Of a stretch of DNA of 64,000 nucleotides, positions 51,394 to 61,300 are shown piece by piece. The translations under genes and the position numbers were made by a program. The stretch is from Longispora fulva. Its GTDB lineage: Bacteria > Actinomycetota > Actinomycetes > Mycobacteriales > Micromonosporaceae. Numbering within the stretch: position 1 is the stretch's first letter; the number at the start of each line of letters is the position of its first letter. The notes below the pieces were generated by a model. That model made no database searches. It was not told where the DNA came from and saw only the letters and a list, made by a program, of their open reading frames with translations. The stretch spans positions 2,976,001-3,040,000 of the forward strand of contig NZ_JADOUF010000001.1 in the NCBI RefSeq assembly GCF_015751905.1. Direction: 5' to 3'.

Positions 51394-52056
51394 TTACGCG
51401 CGGGGCCAGGCTGTGAAGCGTGCCCGCAGTGCGGCGATGTCCGCCGCGGCGAGACCGAACTCTTCGACGAAGTCCTCGTCGTCGGTGGCGTCGAGGCGGT
51501 CGCCGATGTCGGCGAAGTCCTCGTCTCCGAGCCCGGGGTCGAGGTCGCGGGCCAGGGCGATGAGCTCGTCGACGCTGAAGCGCCCCAGGGCCGCGGCGAC
51601 ATCGAAGTAGTCGCGCAGTTCGGCGCGCCCGGCGAGGGCACACACTTTCGAGCCGAGCGCGTCCTCGAGGGCGAGGACCGGGCCGACGTCCATGGTGACG
51701 GTGTCGCGGCGGCGACCGATGTGTGCAATCTGTAGCTGCATGACCTGGCCATCGGAAGGGTCGGTGACAGCCCAGTCGGCCAGCTCCAGTTCGAAACCTT
51801 CGAACCAGTCGGAGAGGTTCGTCTCCCGCTCGAGTCGCTCGACGGTGAGGCCGGCATCGCGCAGGGCGGTCTCGACGGCTTCGACGGCGGCGGCGACCGC
51901 GCCCTCCTCGTCGACCATAAGGTCAACATCGTGGGTGGGGCGGTCGATCAGGCCGTGGATCATGAGGGCGTTGCCTCCGCCGAGGGCGAAGCCCAGCGGG
52001 CCGATCGCGGTCAGGGCGATGCTGGCCACCTGCCGGTGGAAAGGGTGCACCGGCAT
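51394..52056 (-). CDS. AbiEii-like nucleotidyltransferase
   Basis: 220 aa from ATG 52056. Nucleotidyltransferase motifs: GFALGGGNALMIHGLIDRPT and the metal motif HDVDLMVDEEGA (DxD). LALEDALGSKVCALAGRAEL and RDYFDVAAAL complete the AbiEii/AbiGii pattern, in which the conserved Lys and the RD-x-x-D motif follow. Such proteins are toxins of type IV toxin-antitoxin systems, though many are uncharacterised. It overlaps the upstream small gene (ATGA, 52056-52058), which would be the natural partner. Confidence 0.85.
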   Translation of the reverse strand: MPVHPFHRQVASIALTAIGPLGFALGGGNALMIHGLIDRPTHDVDLMVDEEGAVAAAVEAVETALRDAGLTVERLERETNLSDWFEGFELELADWAVTDPSDGQVMQLQIAHIGRRRDTVTMDVGPVLALEDALGSKVCALAGRAELRDYFDVAAALGRFSVDELIALARDLDPGLGDEDFADIGDRLDATDDEDFVEEFGLAAADIAALRARFTAWPRA

Positions 52057-52409
52057 CAGGCCGCGGCGGTCAGTGCCGGGCGCAGCTCCGGGTGCGCCTG
52101 CTCCCACGCGGCGCGCACGCCCTTGGGGAGGACGAGCCGGGGCCACAGCTCCACCAGCACATCCCGGTTCAGGAACATGTTGAGGTCGACCTGACGGCCG
52201 GCCTCGCGGAGCACGTTCTGGTACAGGGAACGACGCCAGTAGTCACGGGACAGGTCGAACGACCGGTTGGACTGCCAGCAGATGCCGATCGGCAGCTCCA
52301 CGAAGCCCTCGGTCGGTCCGGTCAAGGTCGCCAGGTCCGGCGCGACGAGCGCGCTGCGGCCCGGGCGGGCCTCAAAGGCGCGCCGACGGGGTGTCCTGGT
52401 CGTGTCCAC
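52056..52409 (-). CDS. small partner protein of the AbiEii-like gene
   Basis: 117 aa from GTG 52409. The middle reads EGFVELPIGICWQSNRSFDL, then RDYWRRSLYQNVLREAGRQV, and the C-terminus VELWPRLVLPKGVRAAWEQA. It is mostly helical. It is translationally coupled to the nucleotidyltransferase, so it may be an antitoxin or regulator. It does not show the AbiEi winged helix clearly, so the family is unknown. Confidence 0.7.
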   Translation of the reverse strand: MDTTRTPRRRAFEARPGRSALVAPDLATLTGPTEGFVELPIGICWQSNRSFDLSRDYWRRSLYQNVLREAGRQVDLNMFLNRDVLVELWPRLVLPKGVRAAWEQAHPELRPALTAAA

Positions 52410-52602
52410 GCGCTCAGAGTACCGTCGACAGCCCGCCCGGCACACCCTGAGCCCACGTTCATGCCCGATTGTCCGGTTCAATGGCTGTCCGTGCGGGTCT
52501 GCGGGTACCTCCCTGCGGTGGCGTACCCGACAGCCGGGCATCACCCACCGCCGTGTCGTCTTGACTTCCCCTACGCGGAGTTTCGACGATTCGGAGGTGG
52601 AG

Positions 52603-52827
52603 ATGACCGAGATCGCACGGTTCTGGAACGGCCGACTCGACGACGCGGCGAGGGCGGAGGTGTTCATCCGCCGCCACCCGAACGGCACGTTCGAGGTGCA
52701 GGCCACCGTCGCGGGGAAGAATCGGCTCGTCGAACACCTCACCCGGCAGCGGGCCGAGGCACTGGCTGCCGCGCTGACCGCCGGGTCCGGCTGGAGGCGG
52801 GTCGCGCCGGCCAGGTTGTCAAGGTGA
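52603..52827 (+). CDS. small conserved hypothetical protein
   Basis: 74 aa from ATG 52603, preceded by GGAGGTGGAG. It reads MTEIARFWNGRLDDAARAEV, then FIRRHPNGTFEVQATVAGKN and RLVEHLTRQRAEALAAAL. An alpha/beta pattern is likely, with a strand pair followed by a helix. No family is recognised. The strong ribosome-binding site and the terminator-like hairpin downstream support a real gene. Confidence 0.65.
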   Translation: MTEIARFWNGRLDDAARAEVFIRRHPNGTFEVQATVAGKNRLVEHLTRQRAEALAAALTAGSGWRRVAPARLSR

Positions 52828-52880
52828 GCTAGTTTCGGGTTTCACCCACACGGGTCCCCCGTCCCGTCGTATGGTGAAGG

Positions 52881-52912
52881 GATCGAGGACCGCAGAAATG
52901 CGGCCCTCGATC
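52881..52912 (+). terminator. hairpin downstream of small hypothetical gene
   Basis: GATCGAGG-A-CCGC pairs with GCGG-C-CCTCGATC (one mismatch) around a 6-nt loop, spanning 52881-52912. TTCATTAAT follows, so weak U-richness is present. It lies 54 bp after the stop of the 74-aa gene. Confidence 0.8.
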
Positions 52913-53319
52913 TTCATTAATGGACCTGTACACACGTGCCGCGCGATCCCCGAAGCAGTGGCACTGGCCGTGGATCCGCCGTGGCGCGACATGGGGGGCC
53001 GCGACGGCGAAGTTCAGCGGGGCCCGGCTCGCCGGGGTGGCGTTCGTGCGCCTGACGCCACCCCCGTCGGTGAGGTCCGCGCGTTCCCGACCGGCCCCTC
53101 AACCGTGCCGGGTGCACTGATGACCTCCGGCCGCCGACCCCTCAACGGCCAAAACCGATCATATCCATCAACAGCGGGGCCCGGTCGGGAATCCGCGGTC
53201 CGGGGACGAGCAGGTGCCGGAGCCGGAGCCAGTGGGACGCACGGGGCCCTGACACACCTCGGGCTCCGCTCGCCGCGGGAAGTCCCCACGGGTCGGCCCC
53301 GTCGGGCGCGCGGTCCGCG
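52913..53319. other. 407-bp gap
   Basis: Short open frames on both strands (for example from 52920) have no ribosome-binding site and no recognisable motif. I see no RNA gene or repeat. Confidence 0.5.
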
Positions 53320-53727
53320 TTACGCCAGGAGGGTGTCGAGCAGGTCTCCGAGCTGGTCGACCTGCTCGGCCGTCAGCGGCGTGAACGACTCCCGCGCCAC
53401 GGCGTCCACCAGAGACTGACCAGCCGCCCGCACCTCCTCGCCCTGCGTGGTGAGCCGGTGCCGGACCGCGCGCCCGGCTCCGGGGACCCGCTCGATCAGC
53501 CCCCGCTCGACCATCCGGCCGGCCAAGGAGCCGAACGACTGGTCGGTCTGGAACGTCAGCTGGGCCAGGTCGTGCAGCGAGGCGTCCGGATTGCGCTCGA
53601 GGTGGCGCAGAGTGTCCCACTGCGCGAGTGACACGTCGAGGGCGGCGAGCGCGGCGGTCAGGGCTCGGTGGTGGCGGTGCTGCAGCCTCTTGACCAGCAG
53701 GCCGACCTCTTGCGGACTTCGGGACAT
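53320..53727 (-). CDS. MarR-family transcriptional regulator
   Basis: 135 aa from ATG 53727. Winged-helix motifs: LDVSLAQWDTLRHLERNPDA, SLHDLAQLTFQTDQSFGSLA (recognition helix) and RMVERGLIERVPGAGRAVRH with the wing. Dimerisation helices lie at both ends. It is divergent from an alpha/beta hydrolase gene with 56 bp between starts, which contain a palindromic operator candidate. Ligand unknown. Confidence 0.95.
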   Translation of the reverse strand: MSRSPQEVGLLVKRLQHRHHRALTAALAALDVSLAQWDTLRHLERNPDASLHDLAQLTFQTDQSFGSLAGRMVERGLIERVPGAGRAVRHRLTTQGEEVRAAGQSLVDAVARESFTPLTAEQVDQLGDLLDTLLA

Positions 53728-53749
53728 GGCACCGATCCTACCTGAGCTT

Positions 53750-53761
53750 GCTTATATAAGC
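53750..53761. promoter_or_regulatory. MarR operator candidate
   Basis: The perfect 12-bp palindrome GCTTATATAAGC (53750-53761) lies in the 56-bp gap between the divergent MarR and hydrolase genes. It overlaps a second short palindrome, GCATGC (53760-53765). The AT-rich centre in 70% GC DNA also suggests a promoter element. Binding here would repress both genes. Confidence 0.75.
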
Positions 53762-53783
53762 ATGCTTAGTTAAGGTTCCTGAT

Positions 53784-54584
53784 ATGCGAATCCACTCCCC
53801 CACCGGTCCCGTCGACCTGCACCTCACCGACACCGACAACGGCCGACCCACCCTTCTCCTGCACGGCGGCGCCGGACCCCGCTCTGTCGCCGGCCTCGGC
53901 GGACTCCTCGCCCCCGACCGAGTCCTTGTCCCCACCCACCCCGGCTTCGCCGGCACCGACCGCCCGAAGTGGCTCAGCAGTATCCAGGCTCTGGCCGGCA
54001 TCTACCAGGACCTGCTCGACGAGCTCGACCTCGCCGACGTGTTGGTGATCGGATCCTCGATCGGTGGCTGGATCGCCGCCGAACTCGCCCTGCGCCACAG
54101 CGACCGGGTCACAGGCCTCGTCCTCATCAACGCCACCGGCATCGAGGTACCCGGGCAGCCCGTCGCCGACATCTTCGGCCTCTCCCTGGCCGAGCTGGCC
54201 GACCTCAGCTACCACGAGCCCGACCGGTACCGCATCGACGAGTCGACGTTCACCGCCGAACAGCGCGAAGAACTGGCCGGCAACCGGGCGACACTCACAA
54301 CCTACGCAGGCGACATGACCGACCCGACACTCCTCGACCGGCTCGCCGGGATCACGGTCCCGACCCTGGTGGCATGGGGCGCCAGCGACCAGATCTGCAC
54401 ACCCACCTACGGCCGGGCCTACGCCGCCGCCATCCCCGACGCCCACTTCGCACTCATCGACCGGGCCGGACACCTACCCCAGATCGAACAACCGCAGGCG
54501 CTGCTGGACCTGATCCACTCCTTCACCGGCACTCACGCTGACCTGCTCGTCGCAGGGCCAGCGCAGCGGCCGGCCAGGCGCTAG
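53784..54584 (+). CDS. alpha/beta hydrolase
   Basis: 266 aa from ATG 53784. It has the oxyanion-hole motif PTLLLHGGAGPRSVAGL, the nucleophile elbow VIGSSIGGWIAAEL, an acid in VAWGASDQICTP, and a catalytic His in IDRAGHLPQIEQP. The triad is complete. No signal peptide is present. Control by the divergent MarR regulator suggests that its substrate or a related compound is the MarR ligand. Confidence 0.94.
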   Translation: MRIHSPTGPVDLHLTDTDNGRPTLLLHGGAGPRSVAGLGGLLAPDRVLVPTHPGFAGTDRPKWLSSIQALAGIYQDLLDELDLADVLVIGSSIGGWIAAELALRHSDRVTGLVLINATGIEVPGQPVADIFGLSLAELADLSYHEPDRYRIDESTFTAEQREELAGNRATLTTYAGDMTDPTLLDRLAGITVPTLVAWGASDQICTPTYGRAYAAAIPDAHFALIDRAGHLPQIEQPQALLDLIHSFTGTHADLLVAGPAQRPARR

Positions 54585-54606
54585 AGAGTTCGGGAGGCTT
54601 GACCAC

Positions 54607-54933
54607 TCACGACGCGTCGACAGCAGCCAGTCCCGCGTCGATCGCCACCAGGAAGTCCAGCAATTCGCGCCGCGCGGCCTCGTCGTGCGTGCGGTGGTTG
54701 AGGAACGTCGACGTGACGAGATACGAGCGGTTCTCCACCACCTCGATGAGCGCCGCCAGCTGAAGACGAGCCTCATGCACCACGACCGACCCCGCCTGAT
54801 GGCACCACTCCTGGACACGGGTGCGGTCGGCGGAGAGGGCGTCGATCCCGCAGCAGTCGAGGAAACATTCGGTCTCACAAAAGTCAATGCACTCGCTCAA
54901 AGGCGAAAGCACCTCGACCGATACGTCCTCCAT
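54607..54933 (-). CDS. small Cys-rich protein, DUF6331-like
   Basis: 108 aa from ATG 54933. The N-terminal half has CIDFCETECFLDCCGIDALS, with five Cys in a short stretch. The second half is helical (HEARLQLAALIEVVENRSYL, ELLDFLVAIDAGLAAVD). The pattern resembles the DUF6331 proteins of Streptomyces, from memory. It has no export signal, so the Cys may bind a metal. Confidence 0.65.
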   Translation of the reverse strand: MEDVSVEVLSPLSECIDFCETECFLDCCGIDALSADRTRVQEWCHQAGSVVVHEARLQLAALIEVVENRSYLVTSTFLNHRTHDEAARRELLDFLVAIDAGLAAVDAS

Positions 54934-55042
54934 TGTCGCCCTCCCGCTGCTGCGCCCGCCTCAACGGCGGCAGGAACCCGATCGTAACGGGGTCACAGAA
55001 AACGTTCCTGCGGAATATGACTCTCGTTCCAGCCGGCGCGGG

Positions 55043-55822
55043 TCAGCGCCAGAACCACTTCTGGTTGTCCTGACCGTTGCACGGCCACAGTTTCACCGGA
55101 CTGCCTGGGGCGGTCGCCCGGTTGTAGACGTCCGCGCACTTGTCGGCCTGCACATTGACGAGGTCGTTGGACGGGTTGAGCCGGAACTGCTGCGCCCGGT
55201 TTCCGGTGCAGCTGGCGGCCTGCACGGTCGTCAGGTCGGCCGTGGAGCCCCAGGCGGCGTCCATGCACATCCCGACGGATCGGATCGTGCCGTCAGCGAG
55301 CGCCTCCCAGTGTTGGGCCGGCGAATTGTCGCAGGTGGCGAGCACAAGTGCCGTGCCGTCGGTGCCGACGGTCGCGCTCAGGCACAGCCGGGACTGCACG
55401 CCGACGATCGCCCGTCCGGGCACCGCCGGCGCCGGGGCCGGGGGTTGTTGCGGGGCGCTCGTTCGGGGGGCCGTGGGCGCGTCGGGCGGCGCGGGCTGCT
55501 GTCCGCCCGGCGCCGGGGAGGCGGGCTGCGCGGCGGCCGGGGTCGGGGTGGCCGTTGGCGGTCTCGTACGCGGAGAGGACTTCGCGGGGGTTCGCGGTGA
55601 GCCGGATATCGGCACCGGCTGGGCCGCCGCCCGTGGTCGGGACGGGGTGTCCTCTCCGCGCGGCAGGGGCGGCGCGAGGGCCACGACGGCGGCGAGCCCG
55701 GCCGCCGCGGCCAGGGTCACCCACACCCGGGTGCCGGGCAGCAGTCCCCGGCGGGGCGCGGCGGGGCGCCGGGCGAAGGCCGCCGCGAAGGTGGGCTGGC
55801 TCGGGATCGCGGGCATCGTCAC
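55043..55822 (-). CDS. membrane-anchored ricin-B lectin protein
   Basis: 259 aa, GTG start at 55822 overlapping the upstream stop. A cytosolic N-terminus is followed by one membrane segment (VWVTLAAAAGLAAVVALAPP), a long Pro/Ala/Thr linker, and a C-terminal ricin-type beta-trefoil. Its Q-x-W/F repeats are AQHWEAL, AQQFRL and NQKWFW, with VQSRLCLSATVG and DKCADVYN. It should display a carbohydrate-binding domain outside the cell. It is the last gene of the operon with the beta-helix ATPase and the repeat protein. Confidence 0.88.
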   Translation of the reverse strand: MTMPAIPSQPTFAAAFARRPAAPRRGLLPGTRVWVTLAAAAGLAAVVALAPPLPRGEDTPSRPRAAAQPVPISGSPRTPAKSSPRTRPPTATPTPAAAQPASPAPGGQQPAPPDAPTAPRTSAPQQPPAPAPAVPGRAIVGVQSRLCLSATVGTDGTALVLATCDNSPAQHWEALADGTIRSVGMCMDAAWGSTADLTTVQAASCTGNRAQQFRLNPSNDLVNVQADKCADVYNRATAPGSPVKLWPCNGQDNQKWFWR

Positions 55823-58344
55823 TCCACTCTCGACGGAACGGGTGCGGCGGACGGCGGTAGGTCGCCGGCCTCCAACAGGACGAGCTCGGCGGGGCTGGCC
55901 TCGGCCATCTCGGCGACCCGCTGGGCCTGGCGTTCCGTCATCTCCTGGAACACCTGGCGGGCGAGGCGGCCATTGCCGAAGCCCTCGGCGCGCGGCAGGG
56001 TGTCGAAGTACGCGCCGAGGCCGGAACGGGCGGCGGCGGTCAGCTCGTAGCGGTGGCTGTCGGCCTGGTGCTCGACGATCGACAACAGCTCCTCGGAGTC
56101 GTAGTCGACGAAGTGCAGCGTGCGGCTGAACCGGGAGGCCAGCCCCGGATTGGCTGCCACGAACCGGCCCATCTCGTCCGGGTAGCCGGCCGCGATCACC
56201 ACCACGTCGTCGCGGTGGTCCTCCATCAACTTGACCAGGGTCGCGATGGCCTCCTGTCCGAAGTCGTTGCCCCCGCCATGCGGCACGAGGGAGTACGCCT
56301 CGTCGATGAACAGGACGCCGCCCAGCGCGCTGGTCACAGCCGCCGTCGTCTTCGGGCCGGTGTGGCCCACGTACTCGCCTACCAGTGCGCTGCGGTCCAC
56401 CTCGACCAGGTGGCCCCGGCGGAGCAGGCCCAAGGCGCGCAGCAGCCGGCCGTAGAGCCGGGCGACCGTGGTCTTGCCGGTGCCCGGGTTGCCGGCGAAT
56501 ACCAGGTGCCGGCTCAGCGGGGGCGCGGGCAGGCCGGCTTCCTCGCGGCGGCGCACGGTCTGCATCAGCTTCACGAGCGCACCGACGTCGTGCTTGACCC
56601 GGTCCAGGCCGACCAGGCCGGCGAGTTCGCCCAGCAGGTCGTCGAGGGACTCGTCCGGCTCGGGGTGGATGTCGGGGACCGCGGGCGCGGGCGTACCCGA
56701 GGGGGCCGAAGTGAGTGCCAACGGCGCGGGAGCGGGTGTCCCCGCGTCGAGGAACGTGGGTTTGGCCCCGTCGTCGGTGCTCAGCTCCTGCGGGGAGTCC
56801 AGCACCCGGCAGCCGTCGAAGACGGGGTCGGCGCCCCGGCCGACGTGCAGAGCCGGGTAGCCGGCGGCGCGGACCTCACACCGGGTGAACAAGCCCGAGG
56901 CACCCTCGGCGACGAACACCCCGTTCTTCGTGGTGTCCGCGATCGTTAGGTCGCTGACCTGGGGCCGCGAACCGGTCCAGGCGACCAGCCCCGAGCCGCC
57001 GCTGCCCTGGATCGCGCCGCCGGTGATCCGGACCTCCTCCGCCGTATCGACCACGATGCCGGCGGCCCCGGCGGCGACGATGCGGGTGTCGGCCATCGTC
57101 AGACCACCGCCGGTGGTGACGTCCACGCCGACCCGGGCGGGGCGGTCGACGACACAGCCGGCGACGTCGGTGGCCGCCGTCGAACCGGCCCGGATCCCGG
57201 TGTCGGCGGATGTGATCCGGCAGTCGTGGACCTCGACGCCGGCCTGCTCGGCCGCGTGCACGCCGGACATGGCCACATCCAGCAGGTCGCAGCCGACGAG
57301 GCGGACCATCGCGTCGCCCACGGCGTGCACGCCGTGCTCGGCGCTGTCGCGCAACTGGCAGCGTTCCAGGAGCACCCGCGCGCCGCCGGCCGCGTGCACG
57401 GCGCTGAACCGGGCTGTGACCAGGCGGCAGTCCGTCAGCTCGACGGAGGAGTCCCCGCCGGCCAAAAGGAGGTTCGCGCCGGCGCCCCGGATCAGGCAGC
57501 CGTCGGCGACCAGCGCCGCGTCGTCGCGGACCACGAGCCCGCTGGCGGCCGGGCCCTCGATCCGGCAGTCCGTGAGCCGCACCCGGGTCCCGCCGATGGC
57601 CTGGACCCCGGCGGCCCCGGCGAGGGCGAGCAGGGTATCGGTGGCGGCCAGCTCGGCGGAGTCCTCCAGCAGCAGGCCACTGCGCCCAGTGGCCTCGATC
57701 CGGCAGTCGGCCAGCACGGCCCGCGCCGAACCCCAGGCCCGCAGCCCCGAGCCGCTGGTGCCATGCACCCACAGCCGGCGCGCCGCCAGCTCCACCGCCC
57801 CGGACAGCAGCACGCCCGTGCCGTCCACGGCCGTGATCCGCACGTCGGTGAGTTCCGCGCGGACGCGGCCCGACAGGTGCAGGCCCACCTGGCCGGCGCC
57901 CTCGATCCGGCAGTCGTTGAGCACCAGGGCCGTGGTGGAGGATTGCTCGCCCAGCTCGGGATCGGCGGTGGTGGATTCGGCCGGGCCACCGCGTGCCTCG
58001 ATCCGGCCGCCTCTGATCACCGTGTCGCGCAACACGAGCCCGCCTCTGGCGAGGATCTCCACCGTGGGGGTGGAGTCGTCCCCGCCGTAGACGAGGAGGT
58101 CACGGACCTCGCAGTGCGCCGCGCCGACCGTCAGCGCCGGGGCACCGGGCGCCGGGCGCAGCTCGACCGTGCCCGGGCCCGCGGCCGCGCACAGGGTCAG
58201 CGGGTGGTCGAGGCGGACGCTCTCCCGGTACGTGCCCGGGTCGACGAGGATCGTGTCGCCGGGCGTGGCGGCGCGCACCGCGTCTGCGATCGAGCGGTGC
58301 GCGCCCCTGCCCTTGGCCGCCACGTGCAGTGCCGGGCGGTTCAT
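55819..58344 (-). CDS. right-handed beta-helix protein fused to CbxX/EccA-type AAA+ ATPase
   Basis: 841 aa from ATG 58344, overlapping the upstream stop (ATGA, 58341-58344). Residues 1-500 form a pectate-lyase-like parallel beta-helix of about 20 turns, e.g. RLTDCRIEGPAASGLVVRDD. Residues about 560-800 are a CbxX/CfqX AAA+ module like that of EccA: Walker A AGNPGTGKTTVARL near 618 and Walker B VLFIDEAYSLVPHGG near 676. The arginine region is NPGLASRFSRTLHFVD. No export signal is present. The beta-helix may recognise the repeat protein encoded just upstream. That link is inferred. Confidence 0.88.
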   Translation of the reverse strand: MNRPALHVAAKGRGAHRSIADAVRAATPGDTILVDPGTYRESVRLDHPLTLCAAAGPGTVELRPAPGAPALTVGAAHCEVRDLLVYGGDDSTPTVEILARGGLVLRDTVIRGGRIEARGGPAESTTADPELGEQSSTTALVLNDCRIEGAGQVGLHLSGRVRAELTDVRITAVDGTGVLLSGAVELAARRLWVHGTSGSGLRAWGSARAVLADCRIEATGRSGLLLEDSAELAATDTLLALAGAAGVQAIGGTRVRLTDCRIEGPAASGLVVRDDAALVADGCLIRGAGANLLLAGGDSSVELTDCRLVTARFSAVHAAGGARVLLERCQLRDSAEHGVHAVGDAMVRLVGCDLLDVAMSGVHAAEQAGVEVHDCRITSADTGIRAGSTAATDVAGCVVDRPARVGVDVTTGGGLTMADTRIVAAGAAGIVVDTAEEVRITGGAIQGSGGSGLVAWTGSRPQVSDLTIADTTKNGVFVAEGASGLFTRCEVRAAGYPALHVGRGADPVFDGCRVLDSPQELSTDDGAKPTFLDAGTPAPAPLALTSAPSGTPAPAVPDIHPEPDESLDDLLGELAGLVGLDRVKHDVGALVKLMQTVRRREEAGLPAPPLSRHLVFAGNPGTGKTTVARLYGRLLRALGLLRRGHLVEVDRSALVGEYVGHTGPKTTAAVTSALGGVLFIDEAYSLVPHGGGNDFGQEAIATLVKLMEDHRDDVVVIAAGYPDEMGRFVAANPGLASRFSRTLHFVDYDSEELLSIVEHQADSHRYELTAAARSGLGAYFDTLPRAEGFGNGRLARQVFQEMTERQAQRVAEMAEASPAELVLLEAGDLPPSAAPVPSRVE

Positions 58345-61300
58345 CGGGCGTAGTACCAGGGGTTGTCGTGCATGCGGTACTCCTTGAGCAGGACGGCGGT
58401 GAAGGTCTTCTCCAACATCCGCCAGGGCAGTTGCAGGACGTACTCGGTGACGCCTTGGCGGTGAAACAGCCGGCCCCCGCCACCGGCGAACAGGGCGGTC
58501 TTGAGGATCGAGCTGGACGCGGCGGCCGTGACCCCGGCGGCCATGCTCAGCAGGCCGTCGTAGACGGCGGCCCCGCCGGTCAGGTACACCGTTTTGCCGT
58601 TCTTGTCGACGACGCCGAACACGGCCGCGTTCATGCTGCCGTTGACGAAGCTGGTCAGGCCCGCGACCGGCACGTTGAACGCGAAGTCGTACGTACCGCC
58701 CCGCCACCGGGTGGCGGTCTCGTTGCCGGCCCACTCGTTGCTGTAGTGCTTGTCGTGGTTGAGGGGCTTGCGGAACCACGGCTTGCCGCTGTCGAGGTTG
58801 GCCAGGCCGTTCTTCCAGTCGGCGGAGCGTTGCAGCGCGCCGAACCGGTTGTCGTGCACCAGCGCCCCGACCCCGGTCTTCAGGCCCGCGCCGACGGCGG
58901 CGTTGGCGAACGCCTTCAGCACGTCCTTGCCCGTGAACGGGGTGCCGGCGATGGCGTCGACGATCGCGTTGACGCCCAGGTTGGCCATGAACTCCAGCAG
59001 GAACTCCTGGGTGAACTCCAACGCGATCTTCTGCATCGCCAGCTTCGCGTACGGCTGGTAGAGGGCCTCGGTCGCGTTGGTGCCCGGGTGGTGCAGCTCG
59101 CCGCCCCACTGCATCCGGTTGGCCTCGCGGACCCGGCGGTTCCAGCCCCGGATCTCGGTGACCGGGCCCCGGTAGTCCAGCTCCCGGCCGACCGGGGCGC
59201 GCTGGCCGCCGAGCACATCGAACACGTAGCCGCTGTCGGAGCGGCGGGCGACGACGTTGCCGTGGACGTCGTAGCGGTTCCACTGGCCGCGCCACGCGTC
59301 GCGTTCGAGGAAACCGCCGGTGGTGAGGGCGGAGCGTTCCCGTACCACGGTGCCGAAGTCGAACTCGCGCCACACGTGCGGCGACGGCACGTGCAGGGGC
59401 CCGCCCGGGTGGTATTCGCGGACCCGGGACACGAGCGCGCCGGCAGGGATCTCCCGGACCAGGGTCGGCGGGCCAGCGGCCGGCACCACGGTGTCCTGGA
59501 AGCGCACCGCCCCGTCGTGCCAGCCGGCGACCCAGGCGTTGGCGTCGTCCCGCCACCAGGTGCGTTCCAGTCTGCCGGCCGGGTAGTCGCGGACGTTGCC
59601 GAACTTGTCGACCTTGTGCCACTCCCAGCGGAACCCGCCGGCCGCGCCCGGGTCGGGCACCCGCCAGCTGTCCACGTGCCCGCCGCCGTCGAGCATCCGC
59701 CGGTCCCGCACGAGGCTGCGCACCCCGGCGGCGTCGACCGTGAAGTCCCGGAACGAGTCGTCGAACGCGGTCTCCGAGCCGTTGAATCCCTTGTCGAACT
59801 CGCGGATCCCGGTCCGGGGCGCGCCGGCCGGCGCGTCGAGGTCCGTCCAGGTCCAGGTGCGCGAGTCGGTGCGGGCGTTGTAGCCCGACCAGTGCCACCG
59901 GCCCGGGGTCGCGGGCGCGTGCGCCTCGATCCGGTGCCCTTGGCCGCCGCCCGGCACGGGCCAGCGGTCCTGGCGGCCCAGCACCGTGCCGTGCGGGTCG
60001 CGGAGCACCCAGTGGTCGGTGCCCTCGTGCGCGCCGAGCCGACCGGCGACCGAACCGTCGGTCGTGCCCGGGGCGATGGGGAGGCGAAACTCCTTGACGG
60101 TGCCGTCGGCGTACCCCGCCCGGGCCACTCGCCAGCCCTGCCCGCCCGGGGTGTACCAGTCCCCGCCCTGGCGCTGGGGGTGAAACACGTCCTCCCAGAT
60201 CCGACCGTCTGGGTTGGCACCGGGCGCGACGTCCCTGCGGTGCCCGGACAGCTTGCCAGTCCCCTCCGACCAGGGGGTCGCGCCGTTGACCTGGGGCGTG
60301 TGGGCGGGCAGGTCGACCCGGCCGTGGCCGACGGTGAGGGTGTTGCCGTGGTCGAGTTTGCCGGTGAACCGCACGATGCGGCCGGTGGCGGCGACGTCGT
60401 AGACGTTGTCGCCCATCCCGACGAACCGGAATCCGGTGCTGCTGTTGGGGCCTACCATGTGCGTCCAGGTGAACAGCTGGAAGTTGGTGTCGGACCGCAG
60501 GAACCCGTTGGCTTCGAACACCTGTCGGTCGACCCCGGCGAGGGCACGGCGCACCCAGTGCGGCGGGCGCTGCTCCGACCAGCGGTGCGTCTCCAGGGTC
60601 GAGCCGTCGGGGAGGCGTTCGCGGCGGCCGGCGTCCTTGCCGTGCGGGGAGTGCTGCTGCCAGGTGTCGAGGCGGTTGCCGCCGGTCAGGTCGTGCTGGC
60701 GGTACATGCTGGCGTTGGCCGGGGTGTGCGCGGGGCCCCACTGGCGCTGGACGTACTCGCCGGGGTTGCCGTGGGCCAGGCGGTCCGTCCAGCCGCCGTC
60801 GGCGTCGCGGACCCGGGGGCCGTGGGCGAGGCGCTGGCCGGCGGAGTCGTAGCGGTGCCAGGTCCAGTGCCCGAGCGGCGAGCGCAGGCCCACCACGTCG
60901 CCGCCGCCGAGCGCCTGGCGGACTTCGTGCCGGTCGCCGCCGGTGTGGCTGACGTCGCGCCAGGCCACGGCGGAGGTGTCGGCGTGGCGGACCCCGTGGT
61001 CGACGACCCTGCCGTCCGCGCCGAATTCCGTCCAGTGTGGCCGTTGTGAGCCTCGTCCGAACGAGTCGTCGAACCGGCGGACCACGTCGAGGGTCGTGCC
61101 GTGTGCGAGGGGCCTGCTGTCGAAGACCTCGCCGCCGGTGTCGGTGAGTAGCCGCAACCGGCCGCCGCCCGCCCCGGACACGTCGACCGTGCCGCGCTGG
61201 AACGGACCCGGGTTGGCCACCGGCCCGGCGGCGTCATGCAGCAGCCAGGACCGGGGCGTGCCGTCCTGCGGCAGGGTGAGCACGAACTGCCGCCCCGTCG

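Noticed and set aside
52920-53120. 66-aa plus-strand ORF after the terminator
   Set aside because: No ribosome-binding site, no recognisable motif, and a low-information Arg/Pro/Ala composition.
58329-61049. 906-aa plus-strand open frame opposite the giant repeat protein
   Set aside because: It is antisense to a repeat-bearing, motif-rich minus-strand protein, has no domain and is compositionally a shadow.
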